DNA of 64,000 nucleotides from JAZKFT01 sp040386335 (lineage in GTDB: Bacteria > Bacteroidota > Bacteroidia > Chitinophagales > Chitinophagaceae), in assembly GCA_040386335.1 (NCBI GenBank), contig JAZKFT010000024.1:54970-118969 (forward strand). The letters run 5' to 3'. Below the pieces are notes generated by a model. That model had not been told where the DNA came from, ran no database searches, and saw only the letters and a list, made by a program, of their open reading frames with translations. A program made the position numbers and the translations under genes. How positions within the stretch are numbered: the stretch's first letter is position 1; every line of letters begins with the position of its first letter. Shown piece by piece: positions 57,701 through 64,000 of the stretch.

Positions 57701-58808
57701 TAGTCACGATGAGTTTTTAGAAATTGTGGTCAAAGACAATGGCATTGGTATTGAAGCAAAAAACCGGGACCGGATCTTTCACCGGTTTTTCCAGGTGGCA
57801 GGGAATAAAACCGAAGGAGGAACAGGCATAGGCCTGGCACTTACCCGAGAACTGGTCAAGCTGCACAAAGGTGAAATTTTTGCAGACAGCGAGCGGGGAA
57901 AAGGAACAACTTTCACGGTTCGGTTGCCATTGACCAGGGAATATGCCCAGCCAACTGGAACCGCATTGACTACTATTGAGGCACATCCTGCCAGTACAGA
58001 AAATGATGGACTACATAAAAAAGAGCTACTCACTGAAAATATCCTCCTGGTAGTAGATGATAACGCCGATGTAAGGCAGTTTATACGGGTTAATTTTGAA
58101 TCCCAGTTTTATATAGAAGAAGCAGCAGATGGGGTAGAGGGACTGCGGCTGGCGCAGAAATTGTTGCCAGATATCATCTTGTCGGATGTAATGATGCCCC
58201 TGATGGACGGGAACGAATTGTGCAGAAAGTTGAAAGCGGACGAGTACACATCGCATATACCGATCCTTTTGCTAACGGCATTGTCCTCGAAGCAACATAC
58301 CATCGAAGGGCTCTCCAGCGGCGCTGACGATTATATCACCAAGCCCTTCGATATTTCGATCCTTCAAACAAAAATAGAGAACCTGCTATCGTTGCGTAAT
58401 TCCATGCGTAAGAAATATGCCGGCGAATTAATTATTTCACCCACAAATGTCACGGTCAGTTCTCCTGATGAACTGTTTTTGCTCAATGCGGTTGAAGTAG
58501 TGGAAAAAAATATTTCCGATACAGATCTTGATATAGAAACGTTCTCAAAACAAATGGGCGTAAGCCGCATGCAGATGTATCGCAAATTGTCAGCCTTGAC
58601 GGGTATGACAATTAAGGAATTCATTCGCGATATCCGGCTAAAACGGGCAGCCCAGCTTTTGGATCAGAAAAGTTTAAATGTTTCGGAAGTGGGGTATGCC
58701 GTAGGATTCCGGGACCTGTCGCATTTCCGCAAGTGCTTTCGTGAGAAATTCGGTATGAATGCTACAGAATACCAGAAAACAAGCGACAAGCGTTCATTAG
58801 TTGAATAA
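54762..58808 (+). CDS. Hybrid two-component system sensor/regulator (HTCS), pectin region
   Basis: 1348 residues from ATG 54762 (an in-frame TTG lies two codons upstream). Signal peptide to about 24 (PVFAQ), two-component regulator propeller repeats (about 28-680; DSRGYMWFATNHGVSRYDGY, DKKGTLWIGTESGGLNRFNR), Y_Y_Y domain (about 710-775), membrane segment (about 780-800), HisKA with His839 (NVSHEIRTP), HATPase (NLLSNAFKF, DNGIGIE, GTGIGLAL), receiver with Asp1142 (SDVMMP) and DDYITKPFD, and a C-terminal AraC helix-turn-helix (QMGVSRMQMYRKLSALTGMT). A TAAATTTG -7-like box at 54747-54754 is only 7 bp from the ATG. Target genes are probably the pectate lyase and loci elsewhere, since no SusC/SusD pair is nearby. 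Confidence 0.92.
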   Translation: MNHACRTIFFFIALVATSLPVFAQPDRVVFENYTLENGLSNNIVHQAFQDSRGYMWFATNHGVSRYDGYKFTSFRNDPTDSASLSGLLTRVIFEDKKGTLWIGTESGGLNRFNRDQETFEHILSTDSARGIGTSVKAIAEDKNGCLWLGTNLGIKMYDPRSKQVEWYPFVANSSDSPSDTYVRVLQFDAVGKLWVGTNSGLDLFDPSTKKFSRAYSNFPVLKDEIWEIYNDPGGMLWVGTYNNGLFLVNPTSLHIEKIQLDGNREWSNTIRSVVRDGNGLYWIGSRAGLYVYNAQKKTASWFGNVENEQKSLVNSSVLHVYKDAGQNLWISTRGGISLMVPGRQIFKHYSALRNNAKNLNNNEVYAAWSDSSGNNVWIGTGEGGINILDRKTEQFSYMNPVAGGANSVAGNGIKAFMDDGKGNVWVATDQDGISIFNIKTKRFTQLRHDPTNPSSLSDNSVWALHRDKTGNIWAGTDGGLDLYNEQTNGFVHQNINNKNQQVAWISEDSKGHLWLGLQSVVAKFKPGVGTITTFREQGSCFYEDTKGRYWLATRNNGIVLFGADNGPLKYYDERNGLPNNQVFEILEDNSRNLWLSTANGLAMFDPEKETFTNFDKRDGLQNNQFHYGAAYKLSTGELIFGGVNGFNLFDPAKVINNHYLPPVVLTGLKIFNKPVHVNDQFAVLHHSISETKEIDIPYDYNILTLEFAALNFVRPEKNMYKFKLIGFDKDWNEAGFKNSATYTNLDPGQYTFVVTASNNDHEWNNEGVQLRINILPPFWKTWWFNLLVVFAVLGLIYMIIMFKVNRERIKQQLDLERIKVKQLNDVNAIKLSFFTNVSHEIRTPLTLIIGPLERIKNTEMSRELIKSQVDIMYRNANSLLKLVNQLLDFRKLETGNLKLELTRGDLVPFIREIVDSFSSMAEDKGIRLNFSAFNETMLAYFDADKLEKILNNLLSNAFKFTAKDGTVSVYMTITVDKSFDSHDEFLEIVVKDNGIGIEAKNRDRIFHRFFQVAGNKTEGGTGIGLALTRELVKLHKGEIFADSERGKGTTFTVRLPLTREYAQPTGTALTTIEAHPASTENDGLHKKELLTENILLVVDDNADVRQFIRVNFESQFYIEEAADGVEGLRLAQKLLPDIILSDVMMPLMDGNELCRKLKADEYTSHIPILLLTALSSKQHTIEGLSSGADDYITKPFDISILQTKIENLLSLRNSMRKKYAGELIISPTNVTVSSPDELFLLNAVEVVEKNISDTDLDIETFSKQMGVSRMQMYRKLSALTGMTIKEFIRDIRLKRAAQLLDQKSLNVSEVGYAVGFRDLSHFRKCFREKFGMNATEYQKTSDKRSLVE

Positions 58809-58825
58809 TAGATGGAAGTAAGCTC

Positions 58826-58855
58826 AAAAACGCCCACTATTCGGTGGGCGTTTTT
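58826..58855. terminator. Bidirectional-looking terminator after the HTCS
   Basis: AAAAA, stem CGCCCAC (58831-58837) / GTGGGCG (58844-58850), TTTTT. It separates the HTCS from ffh. Confidence 0.9.
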
Positions 58856-58915
58856 AATTGCTGCTGATATCCATAAAAAACAGATTTTTGCAATCCTAAA
58901 AAACAGTTCCGGATT

Positions 58916-60235
58916 ATGTTTGAAAGTTTAAGTGAGAAACTCGAATCAGCCTTTAAAAGTATTAAAGGCCAAAGCCGTATCAACGAATTAAATATTGCCA
59001 ACACGGTAAAAGATATTCGCCGTGCCCTGATAGATGCCGACGTAAACTATAAGATAGCCAAAGATTTTACCGATAAGGTAAAGGATAAGGCTACCGGTGA
59101 AAAGGTGATCAATTCCATCAGCCCGGGACAGTTGATGGTAAAGATCGTTAAAGACGAACTGGCGGAACTGATGGGTGGTGAAGCCAGTGAATTTAATGCG
59201 AATGGTAATCCTGCTATTGTGTTGGTTGCAGGCCTGCAGGGTAGTGGTAAAACCACCTTTAGCGGCAAACTGGCTAATTATCTCAAAACAAAAAGGGGAA
59301 AAAGCCCCTTGCTGGTGGCGGCCGACGTGTACCGGCCGGCGGCGATAGAGCAATTAAAGGTATTGGGCGAACAGGTGCATGTAGATGTATATAGTGAGCC
59401 CGATAATAAAGATGTTGTTTCAATTGTGCAGAATGCGATAAAAGAAGCAAGGTCTAAAAATAAGAATGTCGTTATTATAGATACGGCCGGCCGTTTGGCG
59501 GTGGATGAAGCGATGATGACGGAGGTAGCCAATATCAAGGCTGCGGTAAACCCTACTGAAATATTGTTTGTTGTAGATTCCATGACCGGGCAGGATGCAG
59601 TGAACACCGCCAAGGCGTTCAACGACCGCCTGGATTTCAGTGGCGTAGTCCTCACAAAGATGGATGGTGATACACGGGGAGGGGCAGCCCTTTCCATTAA
59701 ATATACCGTTACAAAGCCTATTAAGTTTGTAAGCCAGGGCGAAAAGATGGATACGCTGGATGTTTTCTATCCTGAACGTATGGCGCAGCGTATCCTGGGA
59801 ATGGGTGATATTACCAGTTTGGTAGAAAAAGCACAGGAGCAATTTGACGAAGAACAGGCAAAAAAGCTGGAGAAGAAGATCCGCAAGAACCAGTTCGATT
59901 TTGAAGACTTCCTGGTCCAGATCCAGCAGATAAAGAAAATGGGGAACCTAAAAGACCTGATGGGCATGATACCGGGCGTGGGCAAACAATTAAAGGATGT
60001 GGAAGTAAAAGATGATGCTTTTAAAGGAATTGAAGCCCTTATTCACTCCATGACACCCTACGAAAGAGCGAATCCCGACAGCATCAATCCGAGCCGGAAA
60101 ACCCGTATTGCCAAAGGTGCCGGGAAAGATATGAACGAACTAAATGCTTTTCTAAAGCAATTCGAGCAAATGAAAGGCATGATGAAAATGATGAATAAAA
60201 TGCCTATGGGCGGCAAGATGATGGGTAAAAGATGA
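58916..60235 (+). CDS. ffh: Signal recognition particle protein Ffh (SRP54)
   Basis: 439 residues. It binds signal sequences of nascent membrane proteins and, with 4.5S RNA and FtsY, brings ribosomes to the translocon. N domain (1-90), G domain with P-loop GLQGSGKTT (106-114), DVYRPAAIEQL (137-147), DTAGRL (189-194) and the TKMDGDTRGG block (about 246-255), M domain from about 325 with the methionine-rich tail (QMKGMMKMMNKMPMGGKMMG). Length and motifs are standard. Its own unit: a terminator lies on each side. Confidence 0.97.
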   Translation: MFESLSEKLESAFKSIKGQSRINELNIANTVKDIRRALIDADVNYKIAKDFTDKVKDKATGEKVINSISPGQLMVKIVKDELAELMGGEASEFNANGNPAIVLVAGLQGSGKTTFSGKLANYLKTKRGKSPLLVAADVYRPAAIEQLKVLGEQVHVDVYSEPDNKDVVSIVQNAIKEARSKNKNVVIIDTAGRLAVDEAMMTEVANIKAAVNPTEILFVVDSMTGQDAVNTAKAFNDRLDFSGVVLTKMDGDTRGGAALSIKYTVTKPIKFVSQGEKMDTLDVFYPERMAQRILGMGDITSLVEKAQEQFDEEQAKKLEKKIRKNQFDFEDFLVQIQQIKKMGNLKDLMGMIPGVGKQLKDVEVKDDAFKGIEALIHSMTPYERANPDSINPSRKTRIAKGAGKDMNELNAFLKQFEQMKGMMKMMNKMPMGGKMMGKR

Positions 60236-60255
60236 TGCCTGTCACAGATTCTAAT

Positions 60256-60374
60256 CGGTCAACGGTCGATCGTAGACGGTTGACCGGCCAGCTTTTACAG
60301 AATTTTTACAATCACAATTTGGCAGTTTATGTGATTGCCTTATTTTCGCTGCTCACAATGGTTTTTTTAAACCA
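60256..60374. terminator. Three hairpins between ffh and rpsP
   Basis: CGGTCAAC/GTTGACCG (60256-60286), CAATCACA/TGTGATTG (60309-60337) and TGGTTT/AAACCA (60359-60374). The second is followed by a T-rich stretch and may terminate ffh; the third lies 34 bp before rpsP and could be part of its leader. Functions are inferred from position only. Confidence 0.5.
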
Positions 60375-60408
60375 CATTTCATAACCGCATTCAAAATTTT
60401 AATTTAAG

Positions 60409-60876
60409 ATGCCAGTAAAAATCCGCTTACAGCGCCACGGCTCTAAGAAGCGTCCCTTCTACTTTATTGTAGTTGCAGATGCGAGAGCCCCCAGGGATGG
60501 TAAATTCATCCAAAAAATCGGAACGTACAATCCGTTAACTGTTCCCGCCACTATCCAGGTAGATCGTCAGAAAGCATTGGATTGGTTGCACAAAGGTGCT
60601 CAACCAACTGATACTGTTCGTCGTATCCTCAGCTTTAAAGGTGTTCTATACCTGAAGCACCTGTTACGTGGAGTAAAACTTGGCTTGTTTGATGATGCAA
60701 CAGCCATGACCAAATTCCAGACCTGGCATGATGAGCACGAAGCTAACAGCAAGCGTCGCCAGGAAGAACATCGTAAATCAAGGGCACCAAAGAGGTATGT
60801 GCCGCCGGTTAGAAAAGTAGAAGCACCTGTTGAAGCTGCTCCTGCCAGCGAAACCAGCACACCTGCCGAAGCATAA
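60409..60876 (+). CDS. rpsP: Small-subunit ribosomal protein bS16
   Basis: 155 residues. The conserved bS16 core spans about 1-80 (MPVKIRLQRHGSKKRPFYFI, RDGKFIQKIGTYNP, DWLHKGAQPTDTVRRIL). It is followed by a long charged, alanine- and proline-rich tail (RRQEEHRKSRAPKRYVPPVR, EAPVEAAPASETSTPAEA) that is usual in Bacteroidetes but absent from the 82-residue E. coli protein. It starts 173 bp after ffh, with rimM following, the common rpsP-rimM order. A strong terminator at 60904-60936 separates it from rimM. Confidence 0.97.
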   Translation: MPVKIRLQRHGSKKRPFYFIVVADARAPRDGKFIQKIGTYNPLTVPATIQVDRQKALDWLHKGAQPTDTVRRILSFKGVLYLKHLLRGVKLGLFDDATAMTKFQTWHDEHEANSKRRQEEHRKSRAPKRYVPPVRKVEAPVEAAPASETSTPAEA

Positions 60877-60903
60877 TTGATGAATGTTTCAAAAAAGCTT
60901 ATC

Positions 60904-60936
60904 AAAAAAGTCCTGGATTCGTTTCAGGACTTTTTT
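60904..60936. terminator. Strong terminator between rpsP and rimM
   Basis: AAAAAAGTCCTG (60904-60915) and CAGGACTTTTTT (60925-60936) pair perfectly over 12 bp, giving A-run, stem, 9-nt loop and T-run. It can work in both directions and uncouples rimM from rpsP. Confidence 0.92.
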
Positions 60937-60949
60937 GTTTTAATCACTT

Positions 60950-60984
60950 CCTAATCTCTAATCCCCAGTCCCTAATACCTAAAT
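60950..60984. repeat. Five degenerate 7-bp tandem repeats before rimM
   Basis: Units CCTAATC, TCTAATC, CCCAGTC, CCTAATA, CCTAAAT, ending 7 bp before the rimM GTG. The pyrimidine-rich strand lies in the rimM leader and leaves little room for a normal ribosome-binding site. Similar short irregular repeats occur between Bacteroidetes genes. Confidence 0.5.
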
Positions 60985-60991
60985 CCCAACA

Positions 60992-61510
60992 GTGTCAAAC
61001 TATATTTCCATAGGCAAATTCGTAGCCGTTCATGGCCTCAGGGGAGAATTGATCCTGAAACACGCATTGGGTAAAAAAACGAGCCTCAAAGGCGTAAAGG
61101 CTCTTTTTATTGAAGAATCCAAAAATGTCTACATGCCATGGTTTATTGAAGAAGCCAGGGCCAGGACAGAAACGGAAATACTGATCAAACTGGAAGATAT
61201 CAGCAGCCCGGAAGCTGCAAGAAAGTTCAATCAAAAAACAATTTGGCTCACAAATGAAGACTTTGGGAAGCAGGCCAGCCAATCCGCCCCCATTTCCTTT
61301 ATTGGCTTTTTAGTAGTAGAAGATGAAAAGCCAATTGGTGTCATTACTGAAATAATAGAACAACCCCACCAGGTACTTTGCACTGTAGCTATTGGTAGCA
61401 AAGAAGCCCTGATACCCTTGCACCAGGACTCGCTCCTGCAGATAGATAGGGTCAAAAAGCAAATACATGTTACCCTTCCCGAAGGTCTGTTGGATCTGTA
61501 TTTAGCCTAA
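60992..61510 (+). CDS. rimM: 16S rRNA processing protein RimM
   Basis: 172 residues with a GTG start; no upstream in-frame alternative is better because the family begins SNYISIGKFVAVHGLRGEL. N-terminal RimM beta-barrel (about 1-95, HGLRGELILK) and C-terminal PRC-barrel (about 98-172, FIGFLVVEDEKPIGVITEII, ALIPLHQDSL). It binds uS19 and assists 30S maturation. Usually trmD follows directly; here it does not. The gene stands behind its own terminator and a repeat tract. Confidence 0.95.
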   Translation: MSNYISIGKFVAVHGLRGELILKHALGKKTSLKGVKALFIEESKNVYMPWFIEEARARTETEILIKLEDISSPEAARKFNQKTIWLTNEDFGKQASQSAPISFIGFLVVEDEKPIGVITEIIEQPHQVLCTVAIGSKEALIPLHQDSLLQIDRVKKQIHVTLPEGLLDLYLA

Positions 61511-61553
61511 AAATTATTTAAGGTGTCGGAACCCTTAACTGTGTCCTAACCCA

Positions 61554-61748
61554 TCAACCGGCAGAAAAGTCTTTTTCTTTCCAATACGAGGAATTGCAGT
61601 AAATAAAAAGTGATCGCAGATATGTACCATAGGCACTACCTGTTTGTAGCATGACATCCACGTTTTGCAAAAATGCCACGTCGTGGCTACCCGGCTTCGG
61701 GTTCGTGCGTACGGGAGTAAATAACCCTGCAACTTTTTCTACTGACAT
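61554..61748 (-). CDS. Possible small gene divergent from dinB, function unknown
   Basis: 64 residues, MSVEKVAGLFTPVRTNPKPG then SHDVAFLQNVDVMLQTGSAY, with protein-like composition and an ATG 79 bp from the dinB start on the other strand. A second open frame overlaps it at 61535-61732 in another register. I do not recognise any family, signal peptide or membrane segment. It could be the end of a decayed gene or chance. Otherwise 61511-61827 holds nothing I can name. Confidence 0.3.
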   Translation of the reverse strand: MSVEKVAGLFTPVRTNPKPGSHDVAFLQNVDVMLQTGSAYGTYLRSLFIYCNSSYWKEKDFSAG

Positions 61749-61827
61749 GTAGTCCCACTGGATTAATAAATAAGCGACAATATGAAATGCAGCCTTTACT
61801 GCGAAGCAAACTAAAAATTATAGTAAT

Positions 61828-63069
61828 TTGCGGAAGCACAAAAATCCGCATTTGCACCCTCTTCGGCATATAGCCCACTTTGATCTCGATTCCTTCTTCG
61901 TCAGCGTTGAACGAATTAAAGACGGCACGCTTGTGGGCAAACCTGTAATTGTTGGCGGCCACAGCGATAGGGCAGTGGTAGCAGCGTGTAGTTACGAAAC
62001 CAGGAAGTTCGGTGTACAAAGTGCCATGCCCATGAAGCAGGCCCTGCGTTTATGCCCGCAGGCTATTGTGGTAAAAGGCAGTATGGCCGACTATAGTAAG
62101 TACAGTAGGATCGTAACAGAGATCATCAGGCAAAAAATGCCCGTCGTTGAAAAAGCCAGTATCGATGAGTTTTATGTTGACCTCACCGGAATGGATAAAT
62201 TCTTTGGCTGTTATCAATATACCAGGGAGTTAAAGCAACAAATAATAGCAGAGACCAACCTCCCGGTTTCATTTGCTCTTGCTTCTAATAAGCTCATCAG
62301 CAAAATAGCTACCAATGAGGCCAAGCCAAATGGTGAGATAGAGATACTGCATGGTACCGAAAAAAGCTATTTGGCACCGATGAAAATCGAGAAAATGCCG
62401 ATGGTTGGCCAAAATACCGCCGAAACATTGCATAAAGTGGGCATTTTTACAATTGGGCAAATGGCCGACACTCCTATGCCACAGTTGCAAAAACTGTTAG
62501 GCAAAAGTGGCCTTTCATTATGGCAAAAGGCGAATGGTATAGATAATAGTCCGATTTCCACCTTTCACGAACAAAAAAGTATCAGTAGTGAAAACACTTT
62601 TGAGAAAGATACCCATGATGTTGCTTTCCTGCTCCAGGAAACAGCAAGACTGTTAGAGAAGATCTGTCATGAATTGCGTACTGAAAAAATGCTGGCTGGC
62701 TGTCTTACCGTAAAAATCCGGTACGAAAACTTTGAAACGGTAAGCCGGCAAACGGTTATCGACTATACTTCTTCCGATCACATAGTGATCCCGCAGGCAA
62801 AATTGTTGTTTAAGCAGCTTCATACACCCGGCCGCCCTGTAAGGCTAATAGGTGTACGCTTCAGCGCCCTCATTCACGAAAATCAGCAATTGAACCTGTT
62901 CCAGGTAGCAGACCAAACGCCCAAGCTCTATAATGCCATCGATGAGCTAAAGAAAAAATTTGGAACCAGTAGCCTTCAGAGGGCTGTTTCCATGCAAGCC
63001 CTGTCAAATCCCGGCATCCGCCCTGAAAGCCCTTTATGGTTGGATAGAAGTGGTAAAAAGGAAGAATAA
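61828..63069 (+). CDS. dinB: DNA polymerase IV (Y-family, DinB)
   Basis: 413 residues from a TTG. No ATG or GTG exists before the first conserved block, so the start must be TTG 61828 or TTG 61852. Y-family marks: HFDLDSFFVSVE (17-28, first catalytic Asp), KPVIVGG, SYETRKFGVQSAMP, SIDEFYVDLTG (catalytic Asp-Glu), then helix-hairpin-helix thumb (MVGQNTAETLHKVGIFTIGQ) and little finger domain. The tail LNLFQ (about 356-360) is a beta-clamp binding motif of the QLxLF type. It performs error-prone synthesis past DNA lesions. A hairpin GCGGA/TCCGC (61830-61849) covers the interval between the two TTG codons and may affect initiation. Confidence 0.93.
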   Translation: MRKHKNPHLHPLRHIAHFDLDSFFVSVERIKDGTLVGKPVIVGGHSDRAVVAACSYETRKFGVQSAMPMKQALRLCPQAIVVKGSMADYSKYSRIVTEIIRQKMPVVEKASIDEFYVDLTGMDKFFGCYQYTRELKQQIIAETNLPVSFALASNKLISKIATNEAKPNGEIEILHGTEKSYLAPMKIEKMPMVGQNTAETLHKVGIFTIGQMADTPMPQLQKLLGKSGLSLWQKANGIDNSPISTFHEQKSISSENTFEKDTHDVAFLLQETARLLEKICHELRTEKMLAGCLTVKIRYENFETVSRQTVIDYTSSDHIVIPQAKLLFKQLHTPGRPVRLIGVRFSALIHENQQLNLFQVADQTPKLYNAIDELKKKFGTSSLQRAVSMQALSNPGIRPESPLWLDRSGKKEE

Positions 63070-63560
63070 GGTGATAATGCATAACTATAACCTGGTGGGC
63101 TAGGTGTACAGTTCTATCTATTTAAACTTTGGTATGGTTGTTGGCTGGTTATGGGTAAAAACCCAGGGGTATCATTTTGAACCAGTGATTAGGCAGGTAA
63201 TTGTAACCAGGTTACACTACATATATTTTGTATTGAGCCGGTTAGAGGTTGATTTAAAGCCTTCCTGTTCCTTATGTTCTTTTCTATTGACGCGGCACAT
63301 ATGGTATACCTGTTACAGAGGGTACATGCCAGGTATAATCAAAAACACATGACAATACTTCCTTCTATTTAGGTAATAATTTAGCTGTATGTTACTTCAC
63401 CAGTGTTAAAGCTGTTAACGAATGGCCGGTTTTGACCCTGGATAGTGGTAGAAAACCTTGTTTACGGCCCTAAACCAAACTGTTTTAAAAATATTTTTGG
63501 CTTGAAACCCTTGTCAGTATTGAGTTTTATAAAGTGAGTGGCAAAAATTTTATAAAAAGA
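63070..63560. other. 491-bp intergenic region after dinB
   Basis: No gene, tRNA or clear terminator recognised. The end (from about 63480) becomes strongly AT-rich (TTTTAAAAATATTTTT, AAAATTTTATAAAAAG), which fits an UP-element-like upstream region for the strong promoters that follow. Confidence 0.4.
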
Positions 63561-63591
63561 TTTGGCAGCAATAAATCCCACCCTATATTTG
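63561..63591 (+). promoter_or_regulatory. Tandem promoter P1
   Basis: TTTG at 63561-63564, exactly 19 bp, TATATTTG at 63584-63591: a perfect match to the Bacteroidetes housekeeping promoter TTTG-N19-TAnnTTTG. It is followed by a hairpin CCGC/GCGG (63596-63619) and a boxA-like AGTTCTTAACA (about 63623-63633). Confidence 0.88.
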
Positions 63592-63746
63592 CACCCCGCA
63601 ACGGAAAAACACCAGGCGGTTAGTTCTTAACAAATGGCAGAAATGATAAAATTTGCATATCCGTTATAGGGTATGTATTTCTAAAATTTTAATATTATTT
63701 GATTTCTTTTCCAGAAAAAAAATAGTTGAAAAAAAAGGAAGAAAAA

Positions 63747-63777
63747 TTTGGTCAATAAGAATCTGCCTCTATCTTTG
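63747..63777 (+). promoter_or_regulatory. Tandem promoter P2
   Basis: TTTG at 63747-63750, 19 bp, TATCTTTG at 63770-63777. Followed by GCACTCCG, hairpin CGCTT/AAGCG (63783-63796) and a second AGTTCTTAACA (about 63798-63808). Same design as P1. Confidence 0.9.
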
Positions 63778-63860
63778 CACTCCGCTTTTAGAAGCGCAGT
63801 TCTTAACAGACAAAAACTTGAAGTTTTCGAAAATAAAAGTAGAAAATTTTAAAAAATAAA

Positions 63861-63891
63861 TTTGGTAGTTTGGTTGAGGTTCTTACCTTTG
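63861..63891 (+). promoter_or_regulatory. Tandem promoter P3
   Basis: TTTG at 63861-63864, 19 bp, TACCTTTG at 63884-63891. Followed by the same GCACTCCG as P2 and a hairpin TCCGA/TCGGA (63895-63913). Confidence 0.9.
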
Positions 63892-64000
63892 CACTCCGAA
63901 ATAAAAAATCGGAATAACAAACAATCACAAAGATCTTTGAAAGTATGGAAAACAACAGTACTCTGAACGAAAGTTCTGGGGTAAGTTTTAAACGCAAAAA
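63892..64000 (+). other. Probable rRNA operon leader (16S gene beyond the window)
   Basis: After P3 comes an AT-rich leader with AAAGATCTTTGAAAGTATGG (63929-63948), resembling the boxA-like element and spacing of Bacteroidetes rRNA leaders. It runs off the window. An open frame from ATG 63945 (MENNSTLNESSGVSFKRK) also runs off the end, so a protein gene cannot be excluded; the triple promoter and boxA-like repeats make rRNA more likely. Confidence 0.55.

Noticed and set aside
60950..60984. Telomere-like repeat or CRISPR-type array
   Set aside because: Only five degenerate 7-bp units with no spacers; too short and irregular for either.
63945..64000. Protein gene starting MENNSTLNESSG at the window end
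   Set aside because: Not excluded, but the triple promoter, hairpins and boxA-like leader fit an rRNA operon better; listed as the alternative in the leader entry.

Overview
The window looks like chromosomal DNA of a Bacteroidota bacterium, most likely Chitinophagaceae (Chitinophaga/Niastella type). The support is: three SusC/SusD pairs, two hybrid two-component systems (HTCS), a type IX secretion C-terminal domain, promoters of the TTTG / TAnnTTTG type, a bS16 with a long C-terminal tail, and no obvious Shine-Dalgarno sequences. The family assignment is inference from style, not from a marker gene.

Locus A (1-14.5 kb) is a small arabinose/xylan-side-chain utilisation locus. It holds two tandem CE1-type esterases (the first cut by the window edge), a GH51 alpha-L-arabinofuranosidase, a LacI-family repressor, a lipoprotein with FG-GAP repeats and an ASPIC/UnbV domain, and one SusC/SusD pair. 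Five near-identical palindromes (TGYARTCGATTRCA-like) sit at the control points of this locus and are probably the operators of its LacI regulator.

Between 14.2 and 15.7 kb lies a gene graveyard. It contains a small ORF broken by one extra base, the C-terminal end of a GH9-like glycosidase with a frameshift, and another short protein-like remnant.

Locus B (15.7-42.1 kb) is a xylan utilisation locus. Its core, SusC-SusD-SusC-SusD-DUF1735 lipoprotein, has the layout of the xusABCDE system of Bacteroidetes. It is followed by a small transaldolase / fructose-6-phosphate aldolase, two paralogous LacI-type regulators (the second with an eroded DNA-binding headpiece), a GH8 oligoxylanase, a double-CE1 esterase, a CE6-like acetyl esterase, a GH43 beta-xylosidase/arabinofuranosidase, a small secreted protein and a convergent HTCS. 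Outer-membrane import, deacetylation/deferuloylation, depolymerisation, pentose metabolism and sensing are all encoded together.

Region C (43-58.8 kb) holds phosphoenolpyruvate synthase, a large secreted IPT/TIG + FG-GAP repeat protein made of two duplicated halves, a 1631-residue PL1 pectate lyase with ThuA-like and type IX sorting domains, and a second HTCS that probably senses pectin fragments. No SusC/SusD pair accompanies it.

Region D (58.9-64 kb) is core genome: ffh, rpsP, rimM (without trmD next to it) and dinB. The window ends in three tandem, perfectly spaced promoters, each followed by a small hairpin, and a boxA-like leader. This is most likely the start of an rRNA operon whose 16S gene lies just outside.
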